Assembly: GCA_008000375.1 (NCBI GenBank)
Contig: SMOI01000486.1
Span: 1-21,405 of the forward strand
DNA: 21,405 nucleotides
Direction of reading: 5' to 3'
From: Poteriospumella lacustris
Lineage: Eukaryota > Sar > Chrysophyceae > Chromulinales > Dinobryaceae
The translations under genes were made by a program, and so were the position numbers. Below, one piece after another: positions 7,354-17,434 of the stretch (position 1 is its first letter; the number at the start of each line of letters is the position of its first letter). The notes under the pieces were generated by a model, which did no database searches, was not told the DNA's origin, and saw only the letters and a program-made list of their open reading frames with translations.

Positions 7354-8919
7354 TCACCAACAGGTCGTTGACATTGTCTCGTTCCCGTTCCAATGCAGCG
7401 GCAACACCGTTACTCCCGATCCACCGACCATTCCTCGACACGTCACCACTCGTGATACGTTCCAATCCGTCAACGACTGGGTGAACGCCTTCGCCCCTTC
7501 GAACATGCCATCCATGACCACCACGCAAGACACATCCCACATAGACAGCGACTGGTTGAACGATACTGCCTTCCGAAACATACCGCTCATGTTTCGCACC
7601 CGACCCACCGACCAACCCGATACCTCCTGGTTGAAAGCCCCCGTCTCTCTGAACATTCCCCGCATATCCACCACTGACGACACGTCCCAATGACCCAACG
7701 GCTGATTGAACGATTTACATTCCCAGAAAATCTCGCTCATATCTTCAACACGCCCCACTGACCAGTCACCAGTCGCCTGGTTGAACTTCCAACAGCCAGC
7801 GAACATCCGTCGCATACAGCGAACATTGGACACATCCCAACGGTCGAGTGGCTGATTGAAGGAACAGCAGCCCTCGAACATCCCTCGCATCGATCGGACG
7901 TTGCTCACGTCCCATCGAGACAGAGCTTCATTGAATCCATGCAAACGAAGAAACAGACCGTCCATGTTCGTTACCCACCGAACATCCCACACTTCGATCG
8001 GTCCGAAGCGACAACGAGTCCTTTCAGTGCACCATAAAACAACGGCCATACTAATGGTACTGTCAGTGAGCGGTTCCCACACCATCTGTCGTATCTCACG
8101 GCAGATATCCAGTGGAAGATGAGTGTGCAACTGATGCAATAACGTTGCGAGCGGCATATGATGCCAGTCATTGTGGCGCAAGAACTGCTGTTCCCACTGC
8201 CTGGACCGGTCTACCTCCGCTACTGGCACAGCCCTGGACAGTTGCGTAGCTGGTGGTACAACCCACATGTCTAGCGACTGATTGAACGCCTCTGCACCCG
8301 CAAACATGCGTTCCATTTTGGAGACTTTGGATATGTCCCAGGTATCCAACGGCTGATTGAAGGAGAATGTCAATTGAAACATCGAGGACATGTTCGTCAC
8401 GCTCGATACATTCCAACTGCCTAACGGCTGATTAAATACATGTGCACCATAAAGTAAATGTGCCATGTCCGTTACCCCGGATACGTCCCAGTTGTCCAAC
8501 GGTTGATTGAATGACGATGCAGCAGCAAACATACCCTTCATGTTAACCACCTTTGATACGTTCCAACTTCCCAACGGCTGATTGAACCGCCTCGCCGTGT
8601 CAAACGTGTGCGACATGTTTGTTACTTGCGATACATCCCAGTCTTCCAATGGCTGATTGAAGGACACTGCCCCATAAAGCATGCAGGACATATTCACCAC
8701 ATGGCTCGTATTCCATCGACTGATGTCCTCATTGAATGTATTTTGTCCTTTAAACAGTCGCCAAATGTTCGTTACGACACTCACATCCCAATCGCTAATG
8801 TGTCCATAGACGGCCATGGCTTGATCGCGGGATTCACACCATAATACCACTGCCCCATGAATTGTGGCATCGGTGAGCGGAAGGAAAACCAACCCATCAG
8901 CGCAGTTGTCGGCACTCAT
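7354..8919 (-). CDS. Two-domain BspA-like (DUF285) repeat protein, intact (copy B)
   Basis: The only fully open array copy, 521 residues. The ATG at 8917-8919 aligns with the starts of copies B2, C and E; the open frame upstream offers only TTG. Residues 14-40 form the first header (PLTDATIHGAVVLWCESRDQ...YG), 38-211 hold seven repeats of about 25 residues (FNQPLxxWDVSxVTNMxxMF), and 212-250 are a linker. A second header follows (255-300: MPLATLLHQL, LPLDICREI, VWEPLTDSTI), then eight more repeats (305-503) and a short tail. No signal peptide, membrane segment or anchor is visible, so a cytosolic or nuclear protein is most likely unless an upstream exon is missing. The solenoid suggests a binding surface; the partner is unknown. 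It is most similar to B2, its tandem neighbour. Confidence 0.88.
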   Translation of the reverse strand: MSADNCADGLVFLPLTDATIHGAVVLWCESRDQAMAVYGHISDWDVSVVTNIWRLFKGQNTFNEDISRWNTSHVVNMSCMLYGAVSFNQPLEDWDVSQVTNMSHTFDTARRFNQPLGSWNVSKVVNMKGMFAAASSFNQPLDNWDVSGVTDMAHLLYGAHVFNQPLGSWNVSSVTNMSSMFQLTFSFNQPLDTWDISKVSKMERMFAGAEAFNQSLDMWVVPPATQLSRAVPVAEVDRSRQWEQQFLRHNDWHHMPLATLLHQLHTHLPLDICREIRQMVWEPLTDSTISMAVVLWCTERTRCRFGPIEVWDVRWVTNMDGLFLRLHGFNEALSRWDVSNVRSMRGMFEGCCSFNQPLDRWDVSNVRCMRRMFAGCWKFNQATGDWSVGRVEDMSEIFWECKSFNQPLGHWDVSSVVDMRGMFRETGAFNQEVSGWSVGRVRNMSGMFRKAVSFNQSLSMWDVSCVVVMDGMFEGAKAFTQSLTDWNVSRVVTCRGMVGGSGVTVLPLHWNGNETMSTTCW

Positions 8920-8996
8920 CAACTCGTTTGGTTTGGTTGTTGAAGCGCTACGGTTTGTCAAGCGTTTTTTCTTGAACCAACCCACCACTGGAACCA

Positions 8997-9190
8997 AGTA
9001 TCCTCAAAAGAATATGAGAGGAGCAGCGCATGTGCTTCGTTCCACCATCGGGTGAGGACGGAGTGAGGAACATGAAAGATCCGCACCTGAGGAGCCTGAA
9101 AAAAGAAGACTTTCGGGGATCGGGGTGTCACCGCGACACATCCCGGGACACAGCCCGGTCCCGGACACTGACTGCCCAAGCTAGCCTAGT
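8997..9190 (-). promoter_or_regulatory. Conserved 5' flank of array gene B
   Basis: Shared by the five copies with a 5' region. Reading on the minus strand it contains CTTCTTTTTTCAGG (9095-9108), then CTTTCATGTTCC, then a TTCTTTTGAGGATACTTGGTT block close to the start codon. Frames through this DNA differ between copies, so conservation is more likely regulatory or untranslated than coding. The CTTTTTTCAG|G element resembles a 3' splice site or pyrimidine-rich initiator. Confidence 0.5.
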
Positions 9191-9428
9191 GTTTGGGCTT
9201 CCACACAAACCTGAAACAGGATCCCTGAATCCCTCCTCTCTGTGTCTCTCTCGTCCCAGCTCTGCCCAACCTCGCGTATCATTCCTGTACTGGTAGTTCG
9301 CTGACTCTATGAAATGGTCCCGATCAACAGTTTTTGTCAGTGATTGTATCTTTTGTCACTTGGTGTTTTTGAGTTTGAGTTGTGTCATAACCAACGTTGC
9401 CTAACCAACCGTCGTAGTGATTATATAG

Positions 9429-9500
9429 ATTCAACACAAAACCATGCACGCCACTCCCATGACGTCTGACCCATCCAAGAGTATCTCCACGTCTACGGCC
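9429..9500 (-). pseudogene. IPT/TIG gene 3'-end fragment downstream of copy B2
   Basis: Reads GDTLGWVRRHGSGVHG on the minus strand, nearly identical to the fragment at 7084-7200, but about 45-50 bp covering the Cys-Gly-Gly and hydrophobic segment are deleted. With the shared flanks on both sides it shows that the B and B2 units are tandem duplicates. Confidence 0.65.
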
Positions 9501-9648
9501 GTAGGTTGGCGGGCCCTGTGCGGACAATAGGAAGGATGATCGCCAAGTTAAGGTTAAGAGGTAACGTCCTCGTCCTCTTCGACTAAGGTCGACTCAAATG
9601 GCACAAGTCTGTGTACATTAAGAAAACAACCTCGTGTATCTCGTTCAA

Positions 9649-11262
9649 TCACGAACGGGTCGTTGACATCGTCTTGCTCTCGTTCAAAAGCAACGGCAAC
9701 ATCGTTACTCCCGATCCACCGACCATTCCTCGACATGTCACCACTCGCGATACGTTCCAATCCGTCAACGACTGGGTGCACGCTTTCGCCCCTTCGAACA
9801 TGCCATCCATGGCCACCACGCAAGACACATCCCACGTAGACAACGACTGGTTGAATGACACTGCCTTCCAAAACATCCCGCTCATATTCCGCACACGTCC
9901 CACCGACCACCCCGACACATTCTGGTTGAACGACAACGCCCACCTAAACATACCCCGCATATCCACCACCGACGACACGTCCCAGCCGCCCAACGGCTGA
10001 TTGAACGCGAAACATCCACAGAACATCTCGCTCATATCTTCGACACGTCCCACCGACCAGTGGCCAATCGCCTGGTTGAACTTCCAACAGCCAGCGAACA
10101 TCCGTCGCACACTGCGAACATTGGACACATCCCAACGGTGAAGTGGTTTGTTCAACAATCTACAATCTTCAAACATCCCTCGCATCGATCGGACGTTGCT
10201 CACGTCCCATCGAGACAGATCTTCATCGAATCCATGCAAACGGAGAAACAAACCATCCATGGTCGTTACCCGCCGAACATCCCAGATTTCGATCGGTCCA
10301 AAGCGATGAAGAGTCTTTTCCGTGCACCATAAAACAACGGCGATACGAATGGACCTGTCCGTGAGCGGTTCCCACACCGTCTGTCGTATCTCACGGCAGA
10401 TATCCAGTGGAAGACGAGTGTGCAACTGATGCAATAACGTTGCCAGCGGCATATGATGCCAGTCATTGATGCGCAGGGACTGCTATTCCCACTGCCTGGA
10501 CAGGTCTACCTCCGCTACTGGCACAGCCCTGGACAGTTGCGTAGCTGGTGGCACAACCCACTTGTCTAACGGCTGATTGAACGCCTCTGCACCCGCAAAC
10601 ATGCGTTCCATTTTGGAGACTTTGGATATGTCCCAGTTATCTAACGGTTGATTGAAGGAGAATGTCCAATGAAACATCGAGGACATGGCCGTCACGTTCG
10701 ACACATTCCAACTGCCCAACGGCTGATTAAATGCATGTGCATCAGAAAATAGACGTGCCATGTCCGTCACCCTGGATACGTCCCAGTTGTCCAACGGTTG
10801 ATTGAACAATGATGCACAAGCAAACATACCCTGCATGTCAACCACCTTTGATACATTCCAACTGCTCAATGGCTGATTGAACCGCTTCGCCCGGTTAAAT
10901 AGGAACGACATAGTTCTAACTTGGGACACATCCCAGTTGCCTAATGACTGATTGAACGACACTGCCCCACCAAACATATCCGACATGTTCGTCACCTGAC
11001 TCGTATTCCATCGACTTATATCTTCATTGAACGCATGTTTCCCTTCAAACAGTCGCGACATGTTCGTTACGGCACTCACATCCCAATCTCCTATGGGTCC
11101 ATTAACCGCAGCTGCTTGATCGCGGCATTTACACCACAGTACCACTGCGCCATGAATCGTGGCATCGGTGAGCGGAGGGAAACACAATACATCTGCCTTG
11201 TTCGTTGCAGACACAGCATTGTCGGCGATGTACGTCGAAGACGCAGTATTCTCCACAATCAT
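9649..11262 (-). pseudogene. Two-domain BspA-like gene interrupted by one in-frame TAG (copy B2)
   Basis: ATG at 11260-11262, stop at 9649-9651, with a single in-frame TAG at 10483-10485 in the inter-domain linker. Copy B has CAG there (RQWEQQ against RQWE-stop-Q), so one C-to-T change explains it. The frame is otherwise undamaged: a header and seven repeats come before the stop, and the second header (MPLATLLHQL, LPLDICREI) and eight repeats after it. Possible readings are a recent nonsense allele, a truncated single-domain product of about 260 residues, stop readthrough, or a sequencing error. Gene order, flanks and repeat count match copy B. Confidence 0.8.
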
Positions 11263-11342
11263 CAACTCGAGCTTGCCAACGTTTGAAGTCGCTGAAGCGC
11301 AGCGGTATTGCCAACGGTTGAAGGGTTCGTTCGCTTGAACCA

Positions 11343-11535
11343 AGCACGGGAATCAAGTACCCACAAATGGGAAATGAAGTAATGGCACAGGTCTTGGCGT
11401 GGTTTCATCGGAGAGGGCGACGGATGAAAGACCCGCACGTGAAGAGCCTTAAAAAAAAAAGAAGGACGTCCAGACTTTTGGGGATCACCGACACACCCAC
11501 CGGACACTGACTGCCCAGACAAACCTAACGTTTGA
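11343..11535 (-). promoter_or_regulatory. Conserved 5' flank of array gene B2
   Basis: Same block order as upstream of B, C, D and E. The pyrimidine element is CTTCTTTTTTTTTTAAGG here (11447-11464), so the CAG seen in the other four copies is AAG. A CTTTCAT block follows, then TACTTGATTCCCGTGCTTGG near the start. Confidence 0.45.
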
Positions 11536-12002
11536 GCTTCTATAACATACGAGTATGTATCGTAGCCAAGCTCTAGATCAGAAATAGGAAATGAATATCC
11601 TGTTACAGCTTTTGTCTATCTGGAAATGAATATTTGGAGTGACTATCACAGCTTTTGTCTTTATGGCTTAATGCTTATGGCTTATGGCTTGTTTAATGCA
11701 CTGTTGACTGGTCTGTAACTGAAACAGGTTGGATGAACAATACGCTTCATAGCAATGACAGTACCGATGATGATGATGATGATGACCCGTGTCCCATAAG
11801 TTGGTCATGGACCGCAACGACAATCAGCGGTGTCAAATGACAGACGATGGGAGAGAAGACAACAGGGAACAACGAACGACAACGACTAACTACTGACTAG
11901 CAACGATTTGCAATGTAAGCAACGTCTCCTTCTATTGCTATATGATCGACTTACGACACGCTGAAGCCGCCGTCGTTGTAATCATGCGATCATCAGACGA
12001 AG
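11536..12002. other. Intergenic DNA; 11708-11915 is duplicated at 16746-16948
   Basis: No gene seen. Positions 11708-11915 match 16746-16948 closely (shared blocks such as GTTGGTCATGGA and GAACAACGAACGACAACGAC). A (GAT)6 run at 11766-11783 is present only in this copy. The homology continues into the adjoining IPT sequences, so this is the edge of a segmental duplication. Confidence 0.65.
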
Positions 12003-12656
12003 CTAACACCACCAGCACCATCGCCGCCACTTCTGATCCGCTACAATCTCCGCCACATGAACACCATTCCCAGGAAGTTGGACCCATCCACCAGTATCTC
12101 CACGGGTATTGATGTGTGTCACCGTCAACGGACCTGGATCCGCACGCCAAGCACGACCTTCCATCAGGAGCACCACGATACTGTCTCTGCTTAAAACGTG
12201 GACTCGATAGTCCACCTCCTCCGTCAACGGAGGCTCAAACCGCAACTGAGGCTTGTATGGACTAGGCGAGACAGGATACCCACTCCCAGTGATGTGTAAA
12301 GCATGTGAATGCGTACGGAATAACATCTCGTTGGCAGCATGGATCACCGGACGTTCAAACACCGTCGCAATGTCACATCCATCTCCAGAGTTCATGGGAC
12401 CTACCGGAACTAACCCCTGTCCCGCGTCCACGGCAAGTACCGTTAGAGGTCCGGGAAGGTGTTCGGCATTTGTTTCCCAGAAAGAACCTGGAACCAATCG
12501 TAGGGTAATTGAGTTGGCAGTAGTGGCGGTAGTGGTGTAGTTGATGTTCGCACCCAACAGACCGTTCGAGAAACGAAGCCTATTGCCAACGACGTTAAAC
12601 CCTTCGCTACTGATACTCAACTGAGCTTCATCGGTATAGGGCGTTTTCACGATCAT
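12003..12656 (-). pseudogene. IPT/TIG-repeat gene segment fused behind BspA copy C
   Basis: An open frame of 217 codons with two IPT/TIG-like repeats of about 95 residues. The first runs from LSISSEGFNVVG through NSITLRLVPGSFW and GPLTVLAVDAG to IATVFERPVIH; the second from LHITGSGYPVS through LRFEPPLTEEVDYRV and WRADPGPLTVTHI to GNGVHVAEIV. IPT folds are immunoglobulin-like and common in large extracellular proteins of stramenopiles and animals. There is no signal peptide, and the frame starts mid-repeat overlapping the 3' end of BspA copy C in another frame, so it is probably a displaced 3' part of a longer gene rather than a complete gene. It ends in a Trp/Cys-rich tail; the +1 frame there would give a hydrophobic SEVAAMVLVVLA. 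Confidence 0.6.
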
Positions 12657-14341
12657 AAGGCGTTTTCCTCGCCCACATCGTCTTCCCTATTCGTGATACA
12701 TCCCACCCGGACAGCGTCTGGTTAAACGAGTCTGTATGATAAAGCATATTGTCCATTGCACAGACATTCGACATGTCCCACCTAGACAATGACTGGTTGA
12801 ACGATACTGCTCCACCAAACATACCATCCATCACACGCACATGCGACACATCCCAACCCGACACATCCTGGTTGAATGATGCTGCATTCCAAAACATCCC
12901 GCTCATATTCCGCACATGACCCACTGACCAACCCGATACATCTTGGTTGTACCCCTTCGCCCCTCTGAACATACCCCGCATGTCCACTACTGACGATACG
13001 TCCCAGCTGTCCAACGGCTGATTGAACGCTCTGCAGTCTGAGAACATCTCGCTCATGTCTTCGACACGACCCACTGACCAGTGACCAATCGCTTGGTTGA
13101 ACACCGAACAGCCAGCGAACATCCGTCGCATACAGCGGACATTGGACACATCCCAACGGTCGAGTGGCTGATTGAACTGTTCACAGCCATCGAACATACA
13201 TCGCAGGTTTGCCACCTGACGCACGTTCCACGTACCAATGGCACCGTTGAAGAATATCGCCCCCTCGAACATGGCCACCATCGATCGGACGTTGCTCACG
13301 TCCCATCGAGACAGATCTTCATTATTGAAACTGAACACACAGCGAAATAGACCATCCATATTGGTTACCCGCCGAACATCCCAGACCTCGATCGGCCCAA
13401 AGCGATGAAGAGTCGTTTCATATCGCCATGCTTTCGCTGCCACACGAATGGACCTGTCCGTGAGCGGTTCCCATACCGTCTGTCGTATCTCACGGCAAAT
13501 GTCTAGTGGAAGACGAGTGCACAACTGATGCAATAACGTTGCCAGCGGCATGTGACACCAGTCGTTGACACTAATGCCCTGCGGCGCACACGGCATAGAC
13601 ATTTTTGTCGGTGCGGTAGGTAAGTCTTGCACTGGTGGAGACCCGGACACGTTCATCGCAGGTGACACAACCCACTTGTCCATTGGTTGATTGAACGACG
13701 TTGCGCCATAAATGATATGTGTCATTGCGGTGACTTTGGATAAGTCCCAGGTCTCCAACGGCTGATTGAATGATTGGGCACACATAAACATATAGGACAT
13801 GTCCGTCACGCTCGATACATTCCAGCTACCCAACGGCTGATTATATGACCACGCACTACTAAATAATTGTGCCATGTCCGTGACATTCGAAACATCCCAA
13901 CGGTTGATTGAAGAATGATGCACCAGAAAACATAGACCTCAGGGTACCCACATGTGATACGTTCCAACTTTCTATCGGCTGATTGAACCGGCTTGCTACG
14001 CAAAACATTTGCGACATGTTTGTTACTTGCGATACATCCCAAGTACTCAGTGGATGGTTAAACGAAAATGCCTGGCGAAACATAGCCGACATGTTCGTCA
14101 CCTGGCTCGTGTTCCATCGACTGATATCGTCGTTGAAAGCAACGTGCCGGTGAAATAGTCGTGACATGTTCGTTACGCCGCTCACATCCCAATCTCCTAT
14201 GGGTCCATAGACGACAATGGCTTGATCGCGGTCATCCACCCACAGCTTAACTGCACCATGAATCATGGGATCGGTGAGCGGAAGGAATCCCAACCTATTA
14301 GCACTGTTCGTTGTCGACGCAGCATTGTCAGCAATCATCAT
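12628..14341 (-). pseudogene. Two-domain BspA-like gene with a frameshift (copy C)
   Basis: ATG at 14339-14341 in the conserved position (MMIADNAAS). The first header and about five repeats read in one frame to about 13903. There the sequence AACCGTTG joins directly to GGATGTT, where intact copies have GACAACT in between: a 7-nt loss that shifts the frame. The rest reads in the second frame (from 13923) through the linker, second header and nine repeats to 12628. The second domain has one more repeat (FNGAIGTWNVRQVANL) than B and B2. The last repeat departs from the family tail after WDVSRI and runs into DNA overlapping the IPT segment. No intron-like borders flank the shift. Confidence 0.8.
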
Positions 14342-14371
14342 CTCGTTTGGTGGTTGAAGCGCTACAGTTAG

Positions 14372-14545
14372 TCAACGATTGAAGGATGCTATTGCTTGAA
14401 CAAACCAAGTATCCTCAAAAGAAAATGAAGCAGTGGCGAAGGCCTCCACCATCATTGGAGCATGAAATACGCGCCTGAAAAAAGAAGGACGTGCAGACGT
14501 TGGGGGATCACGGACAGACACCCGGAAGCGAACTGTCCACACACA
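14372..14545 (-). promoter_or_regulatory. Conserved 5' flank of array gene C
   Basis: Contains CTTCTTTTTTCAGG (14474-14487) followed by a TTTCATGCTCC block and TTCTTTTGAGGATACTTGGTT, in the same order as the other copies. The region directly before the ATG has in-frame stops, supporting the chosen start. Confidence 0.5.
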
Positions 14546-15014
14546 CCTCTTCCACATAAACCATGATGGGTGATGCGAAGTATGTATGTTAATGTGCTAT
14601 GACTTTATCACACTATCCAAACTCCAGATCACTAATAGGAAATAAATACCCCAAACGCACAAGAAGGTACTTCTTGTTTGTTGTGCAAATATGTTGACCG
14701 TCTGAAAGGGATTGAAATCATTTCGGAGCTGAGTCACTTACTTGTCCACTTTATTCGTGATTGTTTGACGTGCTGCGGATTTGTCTGTCACTGAAACACG
14801 TCGGATTGCTTGGGTGAATATGATGGGACAGAAGACATTCTCACTTCAAGTCACTTAAATCAATTACGGCTCGATTACATGTTCTTGTATCACTTTCGGT
14901 CACTACGGAAGGGCACAAACGATGTTCTTTATTATTAAGAGTTGTTTAATCGGCACCGTAAAGCTTCCCTGCCAAGGCTGCATTTCTTCTGCCGAGGTAA
15001 TGTGGACATCAATT
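14546..15014. other. Intergenic region between copies C and D
   Basis: No gene or IPT remnant could be recognised here, unlike the gaps downstream of B, B2, C and E. The sequence is AT-richer than its surroundings. Confidence 0.5.
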
Positions 15015-16431
15015 CTACAATTCGACAAATGCATCAAAACACAGACACGCATGACAATCGCGCTCTTTCATCGCACTGGCCATCATCGTCTGGCTCCCGT
15101 CCCACTGCAACGGCAACACCGTCACTTCCGATCCGCTGACCATTCCACGACACGTCACCACTCGCGATACGTCCCATTCGGACAGCGACTGGTTGAACGA
15201 TTGCGCCCGATAAAACATATCATCTATCGCACGCACCTGCGACACATCCCAATTGGATAACGACTGCACCACACCACATATCGCTCATATTCCGCACTCG
15301 ACCCACCAACCACCCCGACACATCCTGGTTGAACATCTCCGCTCCTCTGAACATACCCCGCATATCCACCACCGTCGACACGTCCCAGACGCCCAACGGT
15401 TGATTGCACGCTTTACAGTCTGTGAACATGTCGCTCATATCTTCGACACGTCCCACCGACCAGTTGCTAATTGTCTTGTTGAACACCACACAGCCAGCGA
15501 ACATCTGTCGCATACAGCGCACATTGGACACATTCCAACGGTGGAGTGGTTTGCTCAACGATCTACAACCATCAAACATCCCTCGCATCGATGTCACGTT
15601 GCTCACGTCCCATCGAGACAAATCTGCATAGAAGTGGGTCATGTTGAGAAACAGACCGTCCATGTTCGTTACTCGCCGAACATCCCACACTTCGATCGGT
15701 CCAAAGCGACGACGAGTCGTTTCGTCGGGCCATGACCTCGCTGCCAAACGAATGGTACTGTCCGTGAGCGGTTCCCACACTGTCTGTCGTATCTCACGGC
15801 AGATGTCGAGTGGAAGACGAGTGTGCAACTGTTGCAATACCGCTGCCAGCGGCGTATGACACCAGTTATTGATACTGATAGCCTGCGGCACACACGGTAG
15901 AGACCGTTCCACCTCCGAAACTGACATCTCCGTCACTGCTGGAATCGTGTTCGTCTCTGGTGATACAACCCGCTTGTCCATTGACTGTTTGCTCAACGAC
16001 GCACCACCAAGGTCATGGGCTAATAATGTAGTCACTCTGGTTACATTCCAGCTGTCCGGACTCGAAGCATCAGCAAACATATCCTCTATGTCCGTTATGC
16101 TGGATACATTCCAACTCTCCAATGGCTGATTGAATGACGATGCACCAGCAAACATACCCTTCATGTTAACCACCTGCGATACGTTCCAACTGTCTATTGG
16201 CTGATTGAACCGCTTCGCTCCGTAAAACATTCGCGACATGTTTGTTACTTGCGATACATTCCAGTTGCCCAATGGCTGATTGAACGACGATATTCCGAGA
16301 AGCATGCCGGACATGTTCGTCACATGGCTTGTATTCCATCGACTGATATCGTCGTTGAAAATATGGTAACCCTGAAACAGTCGCGACATCAAAGGTAAAA
16401 GAATTCTTTCACTTGCATCAAGTGTCCACAA
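15015..16431 (-). pseudogene. Decayed two-domain BspA-like gene (copy D)
   Basis: Upstream DNA resembling the conserved 5' flank runs directly into SRLFQGYHIFNDDISRW near 16390, so the start codon and the whole first header (PLTDATIHGAVVLW... YGPIGDWDVS) are deleted. Further damage: a lost FNQPL segment (ADASSPDSWNVT), an aberrant repeat (LLAHDLGGASLSKQSMDK), and a frame change near 15255-15265, where NMSDMWCGA is followed by QSLSNWDVSQV in another frame, consistent with loss of about 14 nt. The linker, second header and final tail remain readable. The second header (LAARSWPDETTRRRFGP) is nearly identical at the DNA level to that of copy E and unlike those of B, B2 and C. Confidence 0.85.
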
Positions 16432-16610
16432 AAGAAAATGAAGGAGTTATGCAGGTCTAGAGGTCTTGGCTTCGTTCGTTGACGGAGGATGACCGTGAGG
16501 ACTGAGTGAGGAACATGAAAGACTCGCCTGAAAAAGAAGGACGTGCAGACTTTCAGGGATCACGGGCACATCCCGGACGCTGACTGCCCAAACAAACCTA
16601 GCGGTTGGGC
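16432..16610 (-). promoter_or_regulatory. Conserved 5' flank in front of decayed copy D
   Basis: Carries CTTCTTTTTCAGG (16527-16539), then CTTTCATGTTCCTCACTCAGTC and TTTTCTTTTGTGGACACTTG, as in other copies, although the gene behind it has lost its start. Confidence 0.45.
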
Positions 16611-17037
16611 TTCCGCACCATTGGCACGTTGGACGTCCAGATGCAGAAATAGCAAATGAATATCCGGTTACTACTTGTTGGTGGTACCGTCAGAAAGGTG
16701 CTGAAATCGTTACGAAGTGAAGTTGAGTGACTATTACAGCTCCTACTGGTCAGTAACTGAAGCAGGTTGGATGAACCATAGGTTGCATAGCAACGACAGG
16801 ACCGCTGATGTCTCGTATCCCATCAGTTGGTCATGGAGCGCAACGAGAAGCAGCGGCGTCAAATGACAGGCGATGGGAGAGAAGAACAACGGGGAACAAC
16901 GAACGACAACGACTACCTACCGGTACTGACTAACAACGATTTGCAATGCCACCAGCCTCTTCTCCCCATGTTCTATCACCGACCTTGCACATGCGGAAGC
17001 CGCCGACGTAATGAGCACACGATCACACGGTGGGTGG
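16611..17037. other. Intergenic DNA; 16746-16948 duplicates 11708-11915
   Basis: No gene seen. It pairs with the intergenic block at 11708-11915, and together with the adjoining IPT sequence shows that about 11.7-12.65 kb and 16.75-17.4 kb derive from one segment. Confidence 0.65.
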
Positions 17038-17434
17038 CTAACACCACCAGCACCATCGCCGCCACTTCTGATCCGCTACAATCTCCGCCACATGAACACC
17101 ATTCCCAGGAAATTGGACCCATCCACCAGTATCTCCACGGGTATTGATGTGTGTCACCGTCAACGGACCTGGATCCGCACGCCAAGCACGACCTTCCATC
17201 AGGATCACCACGATACTGTCTCTGCCCAGGACGTTGACTCGATAGTCGAAGGGTAATTGAGTTTGCAGTGGTGGCGGTAGTGGTGTAGTTGATGTTCGCA
17301 CCCAACAGACCGTTCGAGAAACGAAGCCTATTGCCAACGACGTTGAACCCTTCGCCTCTGATAATCAACTGGGGGTCATTGGTATAAAGCCGTTGCGTAT
17401 ATGCAGTCCGGTCGACCTGGATAGAGTGGACATC
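17038..17434 (-). pseudogene. Broken third IPT/TIG repeat continuing in frame past a TGA
   Basis: Follows the IPT gene at 17435-18201 in the same frame after its TGA: VHSIQVDRTAYTQRLY, then LIIRGEGFNVVGN and NSITLRL, closely matching 12003-12656. Near 17250 the match jumps: about 290 bp present in the 12-kb copy (12213-12503, close to one repeat length) are missing. The remainder (FDYRVNVLGRDS... DPGPLTVTHI... GNGVHVAEIV) lies in another frame. It is a decayed extension of the IPT gene. Confidence 0.7.

Noticed and set aside
8920-8997. Upstream extension of copy B to a TTG at 8997
   Set aside because: TTG is an unlikely start in a eukaryotic gene, and the ATG at 8919 aligns with starts in B2, C and E.
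8958-9179. Small frame in the 5' flank of copy B (and counterparts before B2, C and E) as an N-terminal exon
   Set aside because: The frames are not the same between copies although the DNA is conserved, which argues for untranslated or regulatory sequence.
13896-13905. Frame changes in C, D and E as unrecognised introns
   Set aside because: No GT...AG borders fit, and alignment to intact repeats shows missing bases rather than inserted sequence.
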